Shown here piece after piece: positions 9,917-18,950 of a stretch of DNA of 64,000 nucleotides. A program made the position numbers and the translations under genes. Every line of letters starts with the position of its first letter. Position 1 is the first letter of the stretch. A model generated the notes under the pieces. That model saw only the letters and a program-made list of their open reading frames with translations, was not told where the DNA came from and ran no database searches. This DNA comes from Mycobacterium deserti (GTDB lineage: Bacteria; Actinomycetota; Actinomycetes; Mycobacteriales; Mycobacteriaceae), in assembly GCF_025345615.1 (NCBI RefSeq), contig NZ_JAODWD010000002.1:558001-622000 (forward strand). Reading direction: 5' to 3'.

Positions 9917-10624
9917 TCAGCCGGCGAGCCCGTCGAGCACTGCGCGGGTGCCCGACAATCCCAGCCGCTTGGCGCCGGCGTCGAGCATCGCGACGGCGTC
10001 GGCGGCGGTGCGGATGCCGCCGCTGGCTTTAACCGACACGTCGGGACCGACGGCGGCGACCATCAACTCCACCGCGCGCGTTGACGCGCCGCCGCTGGGG
10101 TGAAAACCGGTGGAGGTCTTGACGAAATCGGCGCCGACGGCCGCGCGGCACGCCTGCACGAGGGTCTGGTCGCCCCCGAGGCTCAGCAGCGCGGCGGACT
10201 CCACGATCACCTTCAGCAATACGTGCTCGCCGATCGCGTCGCGCACCGCGGCGACCTCGGCGCGCACGGAGTCGAAGTCACCGGACAACGCCGCGCCGAC
10301 GTCGATCACCATGTCTATCTCGTCCGCGCCTGCGGCCACGGCGAGCCGAGCCTCCTGCGCCTTCATCGCCGAAAGGTGCTTGCCGGACGGGAATCCCACG
10401 ACCGCGCAGATCTTCTGCGGGCCAGACGGTTTGACGGCAGGCACCATCGACGGCGACACGCACACGGCGTACACACCGAGAGCTGCGGCCTCCTCAGTGA
10501 GCGCGCGAACGTCGGCTTCGGTGGCTTCGGGTTTGAGCAGGGTGTGGTCGACGAGCGCGGCCACTTCGCCGCGGGTAGGGCCCTGCCGACCCCCGGGTCG
10601 CTCCGCTCCTGCCCGCCGCCGCAT
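9917..10624 (-). CDS. deoC: Deoxyribose-phosphate aldolase DeoC
   Basis: Cleaves 2-deoxy-D-ribose-5-phosphate to glyceraldehyde-3-phosphate and acetaldehyde in deoxynucleoside salvage. Class I aldolase: Schiff-base lysine K169 ([16 protein letters not shown]), second active-site lysine K199 (KASGGIRT) and the acidic [10 protein letters not shown] segment are all present. 235 residues. The ATG at 10624 abuts the TAG stop of the upstream gene, so the two are coupled. The first 18 residues are Arg/Gly-rich and may be non-conserved; GTG at the EVAALVDHT boundary would be an alternative. Confidence 0.93.
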   Translation of the reverse strand: MRRRAGAERPGGRQGPTRGEVAALVDHTLLKPEATEADVRALTEEAAALGVYAVCVSPSMVPAVKPSGPQKICAVVGFPSGKHLSAMKAQEARLAVAAGADEIDMVIDVGAALSGDFDSVRAEVAAVRDAIGEHVLLKVIVESAALLSLGGDQTLVQACRAAVGADFVKTSTGFHPSGGASTRAVELMVAAVGPDVSVKASGGIRTAADAVAMLDAGAKRLGLSGTRAVLDGLAG

Positions 10625-11032
10625 CTAGAACGGTTCTTCGGTGCCGCCGGGATTGCACCCGGCCGCGACCATCTCCTGATCGGACACCTCGTTGCGCCAG
10701 GGCTCGAGGTTCCAGCTGACCTTCCCGGGCCTGCCCAGTTCGGCGAACTCCCAGTGGCAGACGAACTGCGCCTTCATTCCGGGGATGTCGGCGTCGGGCG
10801 CCAGGGTCAACACCTCATTCCACGCGGCGTCGGCCAGGGTCGGAGCGGCCAGGCCCGTGGCCTGGCGCCCGGCCGGGGTCGGATAGACCCGCAGGCTCGA
10901 CAGGTCGCCCCACTTGGCCCACTCGACATGGTCGACGAACGGTGGTGCGGGATCGGCCGAAGCGGCGGGCGCCGCGATCAGGGGCGCGAACATCGCCGTC
11001 GCCGCGGCGGCGACGGCGATCATAAGACGCAC
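10625..11032 (-). CDS. Secreted protein (Rv0477-like)
   Basis: 135-residue secreted protein of unknown function. A signal peptide (about 1-26, ending APAASADP) precedes a mature domain containing FVDHVEWAKWGDLSSLRVYP and FVCHWEF plus a cysteine near the C-terminus (AAGCNPGG), so one disulphide is likely. GTG at 11032 was chosen because it overlaps the upstream stop by one base (TAGTG) and lets the signal peptide start properly; the longer frame upstream is arginine-rich shadow sequence. Part of the Rv0476-Rv0477-deoC operon order known from M. tuberculosis. Confidence 0.82.
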   Translation of the reverse strand: MRLMIAVAAAATAMFAPLIAAPAASADPAPPFVDHVEWAKWGDLSSLRVYPTPAGRQATGLAAPTLADAAWNEVLTLAPDADIPGMKAQFVCHWEFAELGRPGKVSWNLEPWRNEVSDQEMVAAGCNPGGTEEPF

Positions 11033-11313
11033 TAGCGCGACTTCCCTTGCACCTCGAGGATCTTGGGTCGCACGTCGACCAGATACACGCCTGCGGCGAC
11101 GGCCGCGATCGCGGTGCCGGTGATGCCGAGCAGCAGAGCCAGCACGATGCCGACGCCGAGGATCACCAGCCACACGGGCTTGGTGAGTTTGTCGGCTGCG
11201 GTGTAGGCGTCCGGGCGCTGCATCGCGGCGTGCACCACCGCGTACACCGCCGTCGCGACGACCGCGATCTGCAACGCAAAGAGGACGTAACCCACAAGGC
11301 CTTGGAGCTGCAC
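11032..11313 (-). CDS. DUF2516 membrane protein (Rv0476-like)
   Basis: 93 residues with two transmembrane helices (about 4-28 and 48-73) and a short basic C-terminus (EVQGKSR). Matches the DUF2516 family, small actinobacterial integral membrane proteins of unknown role. GTG start at 11313. It overlaps the next gene by one base and lies 62 bp downstream of hbhA on the same strand. Confidence 0.82.
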   Translation of the reverse strand: MQLQGLVGYVLFALQIAVVATAVYAVVHAAMQRPDAYTAADKLTKPVWLVILGVGIVLALLLGITGTAIAAVAAGVYLVDVRPKILEVQGKSR

Positions 11314-11375
11314 GCTCTAAGCCTAGGCGGGTTACGCCCCCTTAGTCGACTCGCGTCAACGACGCGTGTCGATGC

Positions 11376-11993
11376 TTACTTCTGGGTGACCTTCTTGGCC
11401 GGGGCCTTCTTGGCCGGAGCCTTCTTGGCCGGGGCCTTCGCCGCGGACTTGGCCGGCGCCTTCTTGGCAGCCTTCTTGACCGGCGCAGCGCCCTTGTCGG
11501 CCTTCTTCGGCAGCTCGACGCCGACCAGCTTGGCGGCACGCTCGCCCACCGCGCGGGTCTGCGCGGCGACGTTGCCCAGCGCTTCCTGGGTCAGCTCGAC
11601 AGCCTGGTCGGTGTAGCCCTCGACGCGGTTCGCCGCGTCGGTGACGCCGGGCTGGGTGCGCAGCCGCTCGAGAGCAGCCTCGCCGCGCTCGATCAGCTTG
11701 TTGTAGGTCGACTGCGCGGCATCGGCGTACGTCTCGGCGAACTTGCGCAGCTCGTCGGAGCTCAGCCGGTCACGCAGGCCGGGCAGGTCGTCCTGCAGCC
11801 GGTTCACCCGGGCGCGGGTCTCCGCGGCGCGGCTCTGGGTGTCGGTGCGGGCTTCGCCTGCACGCTCACGCAGGGTGGCGACGATCTCGTTGACCCGCTC
11901 GAGCGCCAGGTCGGCGGCGCCGACCGCGGCGAGCAGCGGGGCCTTCAGGTCGTCGACATTGGGCTGGTTCTTAGCCGGGGTGTTCTTGGCCAT
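11376..11993 (-). CDS. hbhA: Heparin-binding haemagglutinin HbhA
   Basis: Surface-associated adhesin that binds heparan sulphate; also linked to lipid-body biology. 205 residues: a short N-terminal segment, a long coiled coil (about 25-115), and a lysine/alanine/proline-rich tail (about 172-205) built from [16 protein letters not shown] repeats that carry the heparin-binding activity and, in M. tuberculosis, are methylated. ATG at 11993; AGAAAGGA lies 11 bases upstream. The XRE gene lies 58 bp upstream on the same strand. Confidence 0.95.
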   Translation of the reverse strand: MAKNTPAKNQPNVDDLKAPLLAAVGAADLALERVNEIVATLRERAGEARTDTQSRAAETRARVNRLQDDLPGLRDRLSSDELRKFAETYADAAQSTYNKLIERGEAALERLRTQPGVTDAANRVEGYTDQAVELTQEALGNVAAQTRAVGERAAKLVGVELPKKADKGAAPVKKAAKKAPAKSAAKAPAKKAPAKKAPAKKVTQK

Positions 11994-12051
11994 GTTTCTA
12001 GGTCCTTTCTCAGGTCTTGATTGGGATCTCTGCTGCGCTGTTGTTCTCGTA

Positions 12052-12498
12052 TCAGTCAGTCGTCGGCTCCTCTGGTGTCTTGAGGCTGTTCGCCTCGGAG
12101 CCTCCGGCCTCGGCGTCTGCAGCTTCGTTCTGCTGGCGAAACGACGTGTAGATCTCGAGCAGCACCTGCTTTTGCCGCTCCGTGATCGCCGAGTCGGTGA
12201 CGATGGCGTCGCGCACCTCGCTGTTGACACTGGGTTCCAGGATTCCGGCCCTCACGTAGAGCACCTCCGCAGAGACCCGCAGTGCCTTGGCGATCTGGTT
12301 GAGCACATCGGCCGAGGGTTTGCGCAATCCCCGCTCGATCTGGCTCAGGTAGGGATTGCTGACGCCGGCCTTCTCGGCCAGTTGCCGCACGGACACCTGC
12401 GCTGCCTCACGTTGCGTGCGGATGAAGCTGCCGATGTCCATCGCTGCGCTCTGCGCGGCGGTGGATACGACGACAGCCAGATTTTCATCCTGCGGCAT
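12052..12498 (-). CDS. XRE-family transcriptional regulator (Rv0474-like)
   Basis: 148 residues with an N-terminal helix-turn-helix (about 25-75, [20 protein letters not shown]) and an acidic, Glu/Asp-rich C-terminal tail. The M. tuberculosis orthologue Rv0474 has been described as a copper-responsive regulator; that is literature knowledge. Several inverted repeats lie upstream at 12556-12583, so autoregulation is plausible. It sits directly upstream of hbhA. Confidence 0.88.
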   Translation of the reverse strand: MPQDENLAVVVSTAAQSAAMDIGSFIRTQREAAQVSVRQLAEKAGVSNPYLSQIERGLRKPSADVLNQIAKALRVSAEVLYVRAGILEPSVNSEVRDAIVTDSAITERQKQVLLEIYTSFRQQNEAADAEAGGSEANSLKTPEEPTTD

Positions 12499-12557
12499 GC
12501 GTAGACCCCTCGATTGCGTCGGTTATCCAAGCGACGAAGACAACCGTACGACGGGGT

Positions 12558-12583
12558 GCTAACTTTTGCAAGCACTAGTTAGC
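12558..12583. promoter_or_regulatory. Inverted repeat upstream of XRE gene, candidate operator
   Basis: GCTAACT at 12558-12564 is repeated inverted as AGTTAGC at 12577-12583 with a 12-base spacer. A second overlapping repeat (GTGCT/AGCAC) and the core TTGCAA lie inside. It is about 60 bp upstream of the XRE start and inside the 90-bp gap to the DUF445 gene. Likely operator for the XRE protein or another HTH regulator; untested. Confidence 0.5.
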
Positions 12584-12588
12584 GCAGG

Positions 12589-13917
12589 TCAGAAGAGTAG
12601 CTGGGCTATCGAATAGATCGCGAGGCCGGCCAGCGAGCCCACCACGGTGCCGTTGATCCGGATGAATTGCAGGTCACGGCCGACGTGCAATTCGATGCGG
12701 CGGCTCGCCTCATCGGCGTCCCACCGCTCGATCGTTTCGGTGATGATCGCTGTGATCTCCACCCCATACTCGGCGACCAGGTGCTGGGCGGCCCGGATGA
12801 TCCAGTTGTCGACCTTGTCGCGCAGGTCGCCGTCGTCGCGCAGGGATTCGCCGATGTGCACCACGGAGTCGGCGATGCGGGTGCGCAGCGCCGACGACGG
12901 GTCGTCGACCGACTCGAGGATGATCCGTTTCGCCGCGTTCCACGCGGTTTCGGCGGCCTTGGCTACCTCGTCGCGGGCCATGATCTGGTCCTTGACGTTC
13001 TCGGCGCGCGCGATGGTGGCGTCGTCGTTCTGCAGGTCGTCGGCGAACTCGAACAGGAACCGGGTGGCAGAGCGCCGCAGTTCGTGGTCGGGGTTGCGCC
13101 GCACCTTGTCGGTGAAGTCCATCAGCTCGCGGTGGATGCGGTCGCCGACGAGGTGGTCGACCCAGCGCGGCGACCAGGTCGGCGAGTCGCGCTCGATGAC
13201 CCGCTCGATGATGTCGCCCGCGTTGAGCGACCACTGAAAGGCCCGGTCGGCCAGCAGCTGCAGCAGCGCCTCCTGGCGGCCCTCGGCAAGCAGCGTGCCC
13301 AATACGCGCCCGATCGGCGGGCCCCATTGCGGTTCGGCGACGCGCTTGATGATCATCCGGTCGAGCACGTGCTGGACGTCCTCGTCGCGCAGCATCTCGA
13401 CGAGAACCCTCAGCACGGTCGAGGCTTCGGCGGCGACACGTTCGGCGTGCGTCGGCTCGGAGAGCCATTTGCCCATCCGGCCCGCGACCTCCGCGTCACG
13501 CAGCTTGGTCGCCACGACCTCGGGCGACAGGAAGTTCTCGCGCACGAATGTGCCGAGGCCCTCGCCGAGCTGGTCCTTCTTGCGCTTGATGATCGCGGTG
13601 TGCGGAATGGGGATCCGCAACGGATGCCGAAACAGCGCCGTCACCGCGAACCAGTCGGCGAGCGCGCCGACCATGCCGGCTTCGGCGGCGGCCCGGACGT
13701 ATCCGACCCAGGCTGCGGCGCCGTCGGCCTGCGCCCAGCTGCAGAGCAGGAAGACGATCGTCGCACCGATCAGGAAGCTCAGAGCGACGAGTTTCATCCG
13801 CCGCAACGAGCGGGCGCGCTCCGCGTCGGCAGCTGAATCGGCCGCGGCCAGCGACTCGGCAAAGCCGGCCCGCGGCGGGTTCAGAGCCGGGCCACCGGCG
13901 TGGGGTCTGTGTGCCAC
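12589..13917 (-). CDS. DUF445 membrane protein (Rv0473-like)
   Basis: 442 residues. A transmembrane helix near residues 43-63 (LVALSFLIGATIVFLLCSW) is followed by a YheB/DUF445-type sequence starting GALADWFAVTALFRHPL, long amphipathic helices, and a final hydrophobic segment (about 420-440). Family role unknown. GTG at 13917 was chosen because the orthologue begins VAHRPH; the longer frame runs into the divergent promoter. Divergent from madR. Confidence 0.85.
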   Translation of the reverse strand: MAHRPHAGGPALNPPRAGFAESLAAADSAADAERARSLRRMKLVALSFLIGATIVFLLCSWAQADGAAAWVGYVRAAAEAGMVGALADWFAVTALFRHPLRIPIPHTAIIKRKKDQLGEGLGTFVRENFLSPEVVATKLRDAEVAGRMGKWLSEPTHAERVAAEASTVLRVLVEMLRDEDVQHVLDRMIIKRVAEPQWGPPIGRVLGTLLAEGRQEALLQLLADRAFQWSLNAGDIIERVIERDSPTWSPRWVDHLVGDRIHRELMDFTDKVRRNPDHELRRSATRFLFEFADDLQNDDATIARAENVKDQIMARDEVAKAAETAWNAAKRIILESVDDPSSALRTRIADSVVHIGESLRDDGDLRDKVDNWIIRAAQHLVAEYGVEITAIITETIERWDADEASRRIELHVGRDLQFIRINGTVVGSLAGLAIYSIAQLLF

Positions 13918-13981
13918 CGTTCCATCATCCGCTACTGCGGCGGCGCGGACCGTCCGACAACGCCTGAGGTCAAGATCAGCC

Positions 13982-13987
13982 GTAGTA
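13982..13987 (+). promoter_or_regulatory. Candidate -10 box of madR
   Basis: TAGTAT about 34 bp upstream of the GTG start, followed by a purine-rich AAGGAGA (13990-13996) that is too far from the start to be a normal ribosome site. Promoter assignment is tentative. Confidence 0.4.
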
Positions 13988-14020
13988 TCAAGGAGAACTA
14001 GGGAACGGATCACGGGCACA

Positions 14021-14728
14021 GTGGCACAGCAGGCTCACGCGATTGCGGTCAAGACCGATGGCCGCAAGCGACGCTGGCACCAGCACAAGGTGGAGCGGCG
14101 CAATGAGCTGGTCGACGGCACCCTCGAAGCCATCCGTCGACTGGGCAGCAACGTCAGCATGGACGAGATCGCGGCCGAGATCGGGGTCTCCAAGACGGTG
14201 CTTTACCGCTACTTCGTCGACAAGAACGACCTCACCACCGCGGTGATGATGCGCTTCGCGCAGACCACGCTGATCCCGAACATGGCGCGTGCGCTGTCGT
14301 CGGATCTGGACGGCTACGAGCTCACCCGCGAGATCATCCGCGTCTATGTCGAAACCGTGGCCTCCGAGCCGGAGCCGTATCAGTTCGTCATGGCCAACAA
14401 CTCGGCCAGCAAGAGCAAGGCCGTCGCGACCTCCGAGCAGATCATCGCGCGCATGCTCGCGGTGATGCTGCGCCGCCGCATGATGACCGCAGGCATGGAC
14501 ACCGGCGGCGTCGAGCCGTGGGCGTACCACACCGTCGGCGGGGTCCAGCTGGCCACGCACTCGTGGATGACGAACCGCCGGATGACCGCCGACGAGCTGA
14601 TCGACTACCTCACGATGCTGTCGTGGAACGCGCTGTGCGGCATCGTCGAGGTCGGCGGGTCGTTGGAGAAGTTCCGCAGCCAAGCGCACCCCTCACCGGC
14701 TTTGCCGAAACATAAGCTGCAGGAATGA
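14021..14728 (+). CDS. madR: TetR-family regulator MadR (Rv0472c-like)
   Basis: 235-residue TetR repressor. The helix-turn-helix is at about 42-75 (SMDEIAAEIGVSKTVLYRYF), followed by a ligand-binding domain with SWMTNRRMTADELIDYLTML. The M. tuberculosis orthologue Rv0472c is described as MadR, which controls the mycolic-acid desaturase genes desA1 and desA2; the sequence match from memory is very high. GTG start at 14021 inside a long open frame. The stop overlaps the ppk2 start by four bases (ATGA), so the kinase may be co-regulated. Confidence 0.88.
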   Translation: MAQQAHAIAVKTDGRKRRWHQHKVERRNELVDGTLEAIRRLGSNVSMDEIAAEIGVSKTVLYRYFVDKNDLTTAVMMRFAQTTLIPNMARALSSDLDGYELTREIIRVYVETVASEPEPYQFVMANNSASKSKAVATSEQIIARMLAVMLRRRMMTAGMDTGGVEPWAYHTVGGVQLATHSWMTNRRMTADELIDYLTMLSWNALCGIVEVGGSLEKFRSQAHPSPALPKHKLQE

Positions 14729-15564
14729 GCTCTTCGATACCTGCCCAGCTCGTCTTTGCGCCCGGCCAGTCAGTCGCCGACATCGACACCAGTGCGACGC
14801 CCGGGTTTTCCGGTGCGAAAGCCGACGCGGCTCCCGTGCAGGCGGAACGCAGTGCGCGCCTAACCGAACTGCAGGAGATGCTCTACGCCAGCCACAAGGC
14901 CGCCGACGACACCCGCTCAGTGCTGCTGGTGCTGCAGGGCATGGATGCCGCAGGCAAGGGCGGGATCGTCAAACATGTTGTCGGCGCGGTCAATCCGATG
15001 GGTGTGCGGTATACCAGCTTCGGCAAGCCGACGGAGGAGGAGCTGGCGCACGACTACCTGTGGCGAATCCGCAAGGCGCTGCCGCCTGCCGGACACATCG
15101 GGGTGTTCGACCGCTCACACTACGAGGACGTGTTGATCGTTCGGGTGCACAACCTCGTCGCGCCGGAGGTGTGGGGTGCGCGCTACGACGAGATCAATGC
15201 GTTCGAGCGCGAACTCGTCGACAGCGGGGTGCGGCTGGTCAAGGTCGCGATGTTCATCTCGCTCGACGAGCAGAAGAGACAACTGCTCGAGCGGCTCGAC
15301 GATCCGACGAAGTACTGGAAATACAACCCCGGCGACATCGACGAGCGCTTGGAGTGGCCGAAGTATCAGGAGGCCTACCAGGCGGTGCTGGACCGCACCT
15401 CGACGGATTACGCGCCGTGGCATGTGGTGCCATGCGACAAGCGCTGGTACAGCCGTCTCGCGGTCACCGAGCTGCTGATTCAGGCGCTTGAGAGCCTCGA
15501 CTTGTCGTGGCCCGCAGCAGATTTCGATGTCGAGGCGGAACGCAAGCGCCTGCTCGACGCTTAG
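14725..15564 (+). CDS. ppk2: Polyphosphate kinase 2 family protein, copy A
   Basis: 279 residues, PPK2-type P-loop kinase moving phosphate between polyphosphate and nucleotides. Walker A is GMDAAGKGG at 72-80; Walker B region is GVFDRSHYEDV near 125-135, and a lid RLDDPTKYWKYNPGD follows. It belongs to a subfamily different from the second PPK2 in this window (33982-34857), which has FEGRDAAGKGG and DRSWYNRAGVE. Translationally coupled to madR. Direction of the reaction (ADP, GDP or AMP phosphorylation) cannot be fixed from sequence. Confidence 0.88.
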   Translation: MSSSIPAQLVFAPGQSVADIDTSATPGFSGAKADAAPVQAERSARLTELQEMLYASHKAADDTRSVLLVLQGMDAAGKGGIVKHVVGAVNPMGVRYTSFGKPTEEELAHDYLWRIRKALPPAGHIGVFDRSHYEDVLIVRVHNLVAPEVWGARYDEINAFERELVDSGVRLVKVAMFISLDEQKRQLLERLDDPTKYWKYNPGDIDERLEWPKYQEAYQAVLDRTSTDYAPWHVVPCDKRWYSRLAVTELLIQALESLDLSWPAADFDVEAERKRLLDA

Positions 15565-15567
15565 GCC

Positions 15568-16422
15568 CTAGTACGAGTAGAAGCCCTGGCCCGACTTCTT
15601 GCCGAGCTGGCCGGCCTCGACCATCCGCAGCAGCAGCGGCGGCGGGGCGTAGTGCGCGTCCCTCAATTCGTCGTACATCGAGTCCGCGATCAGCTTCATG
15701 GTGTCCAGACCGATGAGATCCGACAGCCGCAGCGGGCCCATCGGATGCGACAGTCCGGCCACAATCGCCGTGTCGACGTCCTCGACTGTCGCGACGCCCG
15801 CCTCGACCATGCGGATCGCCGACAGCAGATAGGGCACCAGCAGCGCGTTGACCACGAAGCCGGACCGGTCGCTACACCGCACGACCTGCTTGCCCAGCAC
15901 CTCACTCGCGAACTGCTCGGTGCGCGCGAGCGCACCGTCAGACGTCACCAACGTGTTGACCAGTTCCACCAACGGCAGCACCGGGACCGGGTTGAAGAAG
16001 TGCAACCCCAGCACCCGCGACGGATTCTTCGTCGCCGCAGCGATTTTCATGATCGGGATGCTCGAGGTGTTCGACGCGAGCACCGCGTCGGGATCGGTGA
16101 TGATCTCGTCGAGTTGCGCGAAGATCTTGCCCTTGACCGCTTCGTCCTCGACAACCGCCTCGATCACGAGCTGACGGTCCGCCAGGTCGGCGAGCGAGGT
16201 CGTGAACGTGAGCCGCCCCAGCGCCGCGTCGCGCTCGCCCTCGGACAGTTTGCCCTTCTTCGCCGCGCGCTCCAGCGACCCGGTGATGCGGTCACGGCCC
16301 GCGTTCGCCAGCTCTTCGGTCGGCTCGAAGACGACGACGTCCGCCCCGGCCTTCGCGCACACCTCGGCGATGCCGCCGCCCATCTGCCCCGCGCCGACAA
16401 CGCCTACCCGTTCAATGCTCAC
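15568..16422 (-). CDS. fadB2: 3-hydroxybutyryl-CoA dehydrogenase FadB2
   Basis: NAD(P)-dependent oxidation of 3-hydroxyacyl-CoA in beta-oxidation or butyrate metabolism. 284 residues with the N-terminal Rossmann motif GVVGAGQMGGGIAEV (about 7-21), the catalytic GLHFFNPVPVLPLVE and the C-terminal SHPMGPLRLSDLIGLD. Located 65 bp downstream of icl1 with a hairpin between. Convergent to ppk2 with a three-base gap. Confidence 0.93.
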   Translation of the reverse strand: MSIERVGVVGAGQMGGGIAEVCAKAGADVVVFEPTEELANAGRDRITGSLERAAKKGKLSEGERDAALGRLTFTTSLADLADRQLVIEAVVEDEAVKGKIFAQLDEIITDPDAVLASNTSSIPIMKIAAATKNPSRVLGLHFFNPVPVLPLVELVNTLVTSDGALARTEQFASEVLGKQVVRCSDRSGFVVNALLVPYLLSAIRMVEAGVATVEDVDTAIVAGLSHPMGPLRLSDLIGLDTMKLIADSMYDELRDAHYAPPPLLLRMVEAGQLGKKSGQGFYSY

Positions 16423-16447
16423 TGGTGACTCCCTTAGACAGCATCAA

Positions 16448-16471
16448 GCCCCGCCCAATGATGGACGGGGC
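16448..16471 (-). terminator. Hairpin between icl1 and fadB2
   Basis: Nine-base-pair stem with one G-T pair, six-base loop, in the 65-bp icl1-fadB2 gap. No T run follows on the minus strand, so it may attenuate or stabilise the icl1 end rather than fully terminate. Confidence 0.5.
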
Positions 16472-16487
16472 CTGACGCTATCAACTC

Positions 16488-17774
16488 CTAGTGGAACTGC
16501 CCCTCTTCGGTCGAACCCGCGAGCGCGGTGGTCGACGAGTTCGGGTCGACGGTGGTGGCGATCCGGTCGAAGTAACCGGCGCCGACCTCGCGCTGGTGCT
16601 TGGTCGCGGTGTAACCCCGCTCCTCGGCGTCGAATTCACGCTCCTGCAGCTCGACGTACGCGCTCATCTGGTTGCGGGCGTAGCCGTAGGCCAGATCGAA
16701 CATCGAGTAGTTCAGGGCATGGAAGCCGGCCAGCGTGATGAACTGGAACTTGAAGCCCATCGCGCCGAGCTCCTTCTGGAACTTCGCGATGGTCGCGTCG
16801 TCGAGATGCTTGCGCCAGTTGAACGACGGCGAGCAGTTGTAGGCCAGCATCTGGTCCGGGAACTCGCTCTTGACGCCCTCGGCGAACTTCGCCGCCAGCT
16901 CCAGGTCCGGCGTGCCGGTCTCCATCCAGATCAGGTCGGAGTACGGCGCGTAGGCCTTGGCGCGGGCGATGCACGGCTCCAAACCGTTGCGCACCCGGTA
17001 GAAGCCTTCCTTCGTCCGCTCACCGGTGATGAACGGGCGGTCGCGCTCGTCGACGTCGGAGGTGATCAGCGTGGCGGCCTCGGCGTCGGTGCGGGCGATG
17101 ACGACCGTAGGCACGTCGGCGACGTCGGCCGCCAGGCGAGCCGAGGTCAGCGTGCGGATGTGCTGCTGGGTCGGGATCAGCACCTTGCCACCGAGGTGAC
17201 CACACTTCTTCTCCGAAGCCAGCTGGTCCTCCCAGTGCGAGCCCGCGACGCCGGCGGAGATCATCGCCTTCTGCAGCTCGTAGACGTTGAGCGCACCGCC
17301 GAAGCCGGCCTCGCCGTCGGCGACGATGGGCGCGAGCCAGTTCTCGACCGACGTATCGCCCTCGACCTTGGCGATCTCGTCGGCGCGCAGCAGGGCGTTG
17401 TTGATGCGGCGGACGACCTGCGGCACCGAGTTGGCCGGGTACAGGCTCTGGTCCGGGTAGGTGTGGCCGGACAGGTTCGCGTCACCGGCGACCTGCCACC
17501 CCGAGAGATAGATGGCCTTCAGGCCGGCGCGCACCTGCTGGACGGCCATGTTGCCGGTCAGCGCGCCGAGCGCGTTGACGAACTCCATGTCGTGCAGCTG
17601 GTTCCAGAGCACCTCCGCGCCGCGGCGGGCCAGCGTGGCCTCCTCGACGACGGAACCCTGCAGGGCCACGACGTCCTCGGCGGTGTACTCGCGGGTGATG
17701 TTCTTCCAGCGGGGGTTGGTGTCCCAGTCCTTCTGGATTTCCTCCGGTGACTTCGGCTGGCCAACGGTCGACAT
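16488..17774 (-). CDS. icl1: Isocitrate lyase Icl1
   Basis: Cleaves isocitrate to succinate and glyoxylate (glyoxylate shunt) and also methylisocitrate in the mycobacterial methylcitrate cycle. 428 residues, the same as M. tuberculosis ICL1, with catalytic C191 in [18 protein letters not shown], and the C-terminal lid region. ATG at 17774 has AGGAG seven bases upstream and gives the family N-terminus [13 protein letters not shown]. The 267-bp upstream region carries RamB-like repeats; ramB itself is 1.2 kb away. Confidence 0.97.
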   Translation of the reverse strand: MSTVGQPKSPEEIQKDWDTNPRWKNITREYTAEDVVALQGSVVEEATLARRGAEVLWNQLHDMEFVNALGALTGNMAVQQVRAGLKAIYLSGWQVAGDANLSGHTYPDQSLYPANSVPQVVRRINNALLRADEIAKVEGDTSVENWLAPIVADGEAGFGGALNVYELQKAMISAGVAGSHWEDQLASEKKCGHLGGKVLIPTQQHIRTLTSARLAADVADVPTVVIARTDAEAATLITSDVDERDRPFITGERTKEGFYRVRNGLEPCIARAKAYAPYSDLIWMETGTPDLELAAKFAEGVKSEFPDQMLAYNCSPSFNWRKHLDDATIAKFQKELGAMGFKFQFITLAGFHALNYSMFDLAYGYARNQMSAYVELQEREFDAEERGYTATKHQREVGAGYFDRIATTVDPNSSTTALAGSTEEGQFH

Positions 17775-17933
17775 GGGTGCTCCTTCGAATCGTTCACTAG
17801 GCTGTGGCGCTGCCGGCATACCCGGCTTGTTAACGCCCGAACGGCTTTGCCGTTCCGCTATTTCGAGGATGCACCACGGCGTCTATGCAGGTCCAGCCGT
17901 TTCAGTTGCCAATTTTCGCCAATGATCGCCAGA

Positions 17934-17952
17934 ACCTTGCGAATCTTGCGAA
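17934..17952 (+). promoter_or_regulatory. Tandem TTGCGAA repeats upstream of icl1, candidate RamB site
   Basis: ACCTTGCGA and ATCTTGCGA occur back to back with a nine-base period, about 160 bp upstream of icl1. RamB is known to bind icl1 promoter DNA in M. tuberculosis and recognises a TTTGCAAA-like element in corynebacteria. The match here is partial, so the assignment rests on context plus similarity. Confidence 0.45.
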
Positions 17953-18041
17953 GGTGATTTACTCCTTGACCGGTTCAGAAGTTACCCGCCGGTAGGCGGT
18001 TTTCGCAGGTCAGTACGCCCGTACTGTTAACGGCGCGGTAA

Positions 18042-18872
18042 TCAGAGCGAGAAGATCGCGGCGATGGCTTTGGCCTCCTCGCCGACCGCATATGTGAGCG
18101 TTGTAACAGTGCGGTCGGTGAGTTCGGGACCGAACTGCTCGGTCGATCCCGGCGGGTGCACGTGCGAGATGATCTCGAGTTTGTCGCCCAGCGCGACGGC
18201 GGCGTCGTGCTCGATGGTCACCCGCAGCGGATACCGCACCAGGTCGGGATGGTTGTAGAGGTAGTCCTCGATCACCGACCAATACACCGAGTTGTTCATG
18301 TGGTCGAAGATGTCGATGTCGCTGACGCGGATCGGATAGTCACGAATCTCCGCAGCGTCGTCGCGGCTGCCGGGCGACAGGTAGGCCTTGAATCGCAACC
18401 GGTCGACATCGGTGGTGCGCCGCAGACCTTCGAGGAAGTCGTCGGAGATGCGCGCGGGCCCCTGCGTCTCCCGGTTGATGTTGATCCAGAACGCCTCGGA
18501 CTCGATGAGACCGCCCTTGCGGCCGTCGATGCGCACCCGCATCTCACACCACCGGTTGGACGTGCCCGAACACCACCGCCGAAGGCGCAGGATGTCCTGG
18601 AACTCGATGGGCTTGATCATGTCGATCATCGTGCGGCGCACGATCCAGAGCGGATGCGTTTCCTGGAAGCCCATCTCGCGCAACTGATCCGAACCGATGT
18701 CCTGAATATGACGGGTCGCGGCGTCGAACTTCAGCCGGCCCACCCGGTCCACATCGGCGACCCGCAGTGGCCACTGGATGTCGAACACGTCGGGGTGTGG
18801 ATCGGGGACGGGCATCAGAGCCTTGAAGAGGCCCTGCGAAGGCCTTGCGCCTGGTCCACCCTTGGTACTCAC
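18042..18872 (-). CDS. Acyl-ACP thioesterase-like hot-dog protein (Rv0466-like)
   Basis: 276 residues, two hot-dog halves as in bacterial acyl-ACP thioesterases. Visible are WPLRVADVDRVGRLKFDAA, TRRTMIDMIKPIEF-type helix sequence, and the second half DYPIRVSDIDIFDHMNNSVY with its D-x-x-x-H-x-N active-site region. Probably hydrolyses acyl-thioesters in the cytosol; specificity unknown. GTG start at 18872, divergent from ramB with 78 bp between. The icl1 gene lies downstream on the same strand, as in M. tuberculosis. Confidence 0.85.
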   Translation of the reverse strand: MSTKGGPGARPSQGLFKALMPVPDPHPDVFDIQWPLRVADVDRVGRLKFDAATRHIQDIGSDQLREMGFQETHPLWIVRRTMIDMIKPIEFQDILRLRRWCSGTSNRWCEMRVRIDGRKGGLIESEAFWININRETQGPARISDDFLEGLRRTTDVDRLRFKAYLSPGSRDDAAEIRDYPIRVSDIDIFDHMNNSVYWSVIEDYLYNHPDLVRYPLRVTIEHDAAVALGDKLEIISHVHPPGSTEQFGPELTDRTVTTLTYAVGEEAKAIAAIFSL

Positions 18873-18937
18873 GGCATTCGATCCTGCCACAGCGGGACCG
18901 GCTGCCAACAATGCGAAGAGCGTCTTCACAGCGAAGC

Positions 18938-18943
18938 TATGCT
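18938..18943 (+). promoter_or_regulatory. Leaderless -10 box of ramB
   Basis: TATGCT, seven bases before GTG at 18951. An in-frame ATG at 18939 lies inside this box, so the GTG is preferred as the true start. Confidence 0.6.
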
Positions 18944-18950
18944 GGCTGAC

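Noticed and set aside
18939..18941. ATG as ramB start
   Set aside because: It falls inside the TATGCT -10 box, and the orthologue begins four codons later at the GTG.
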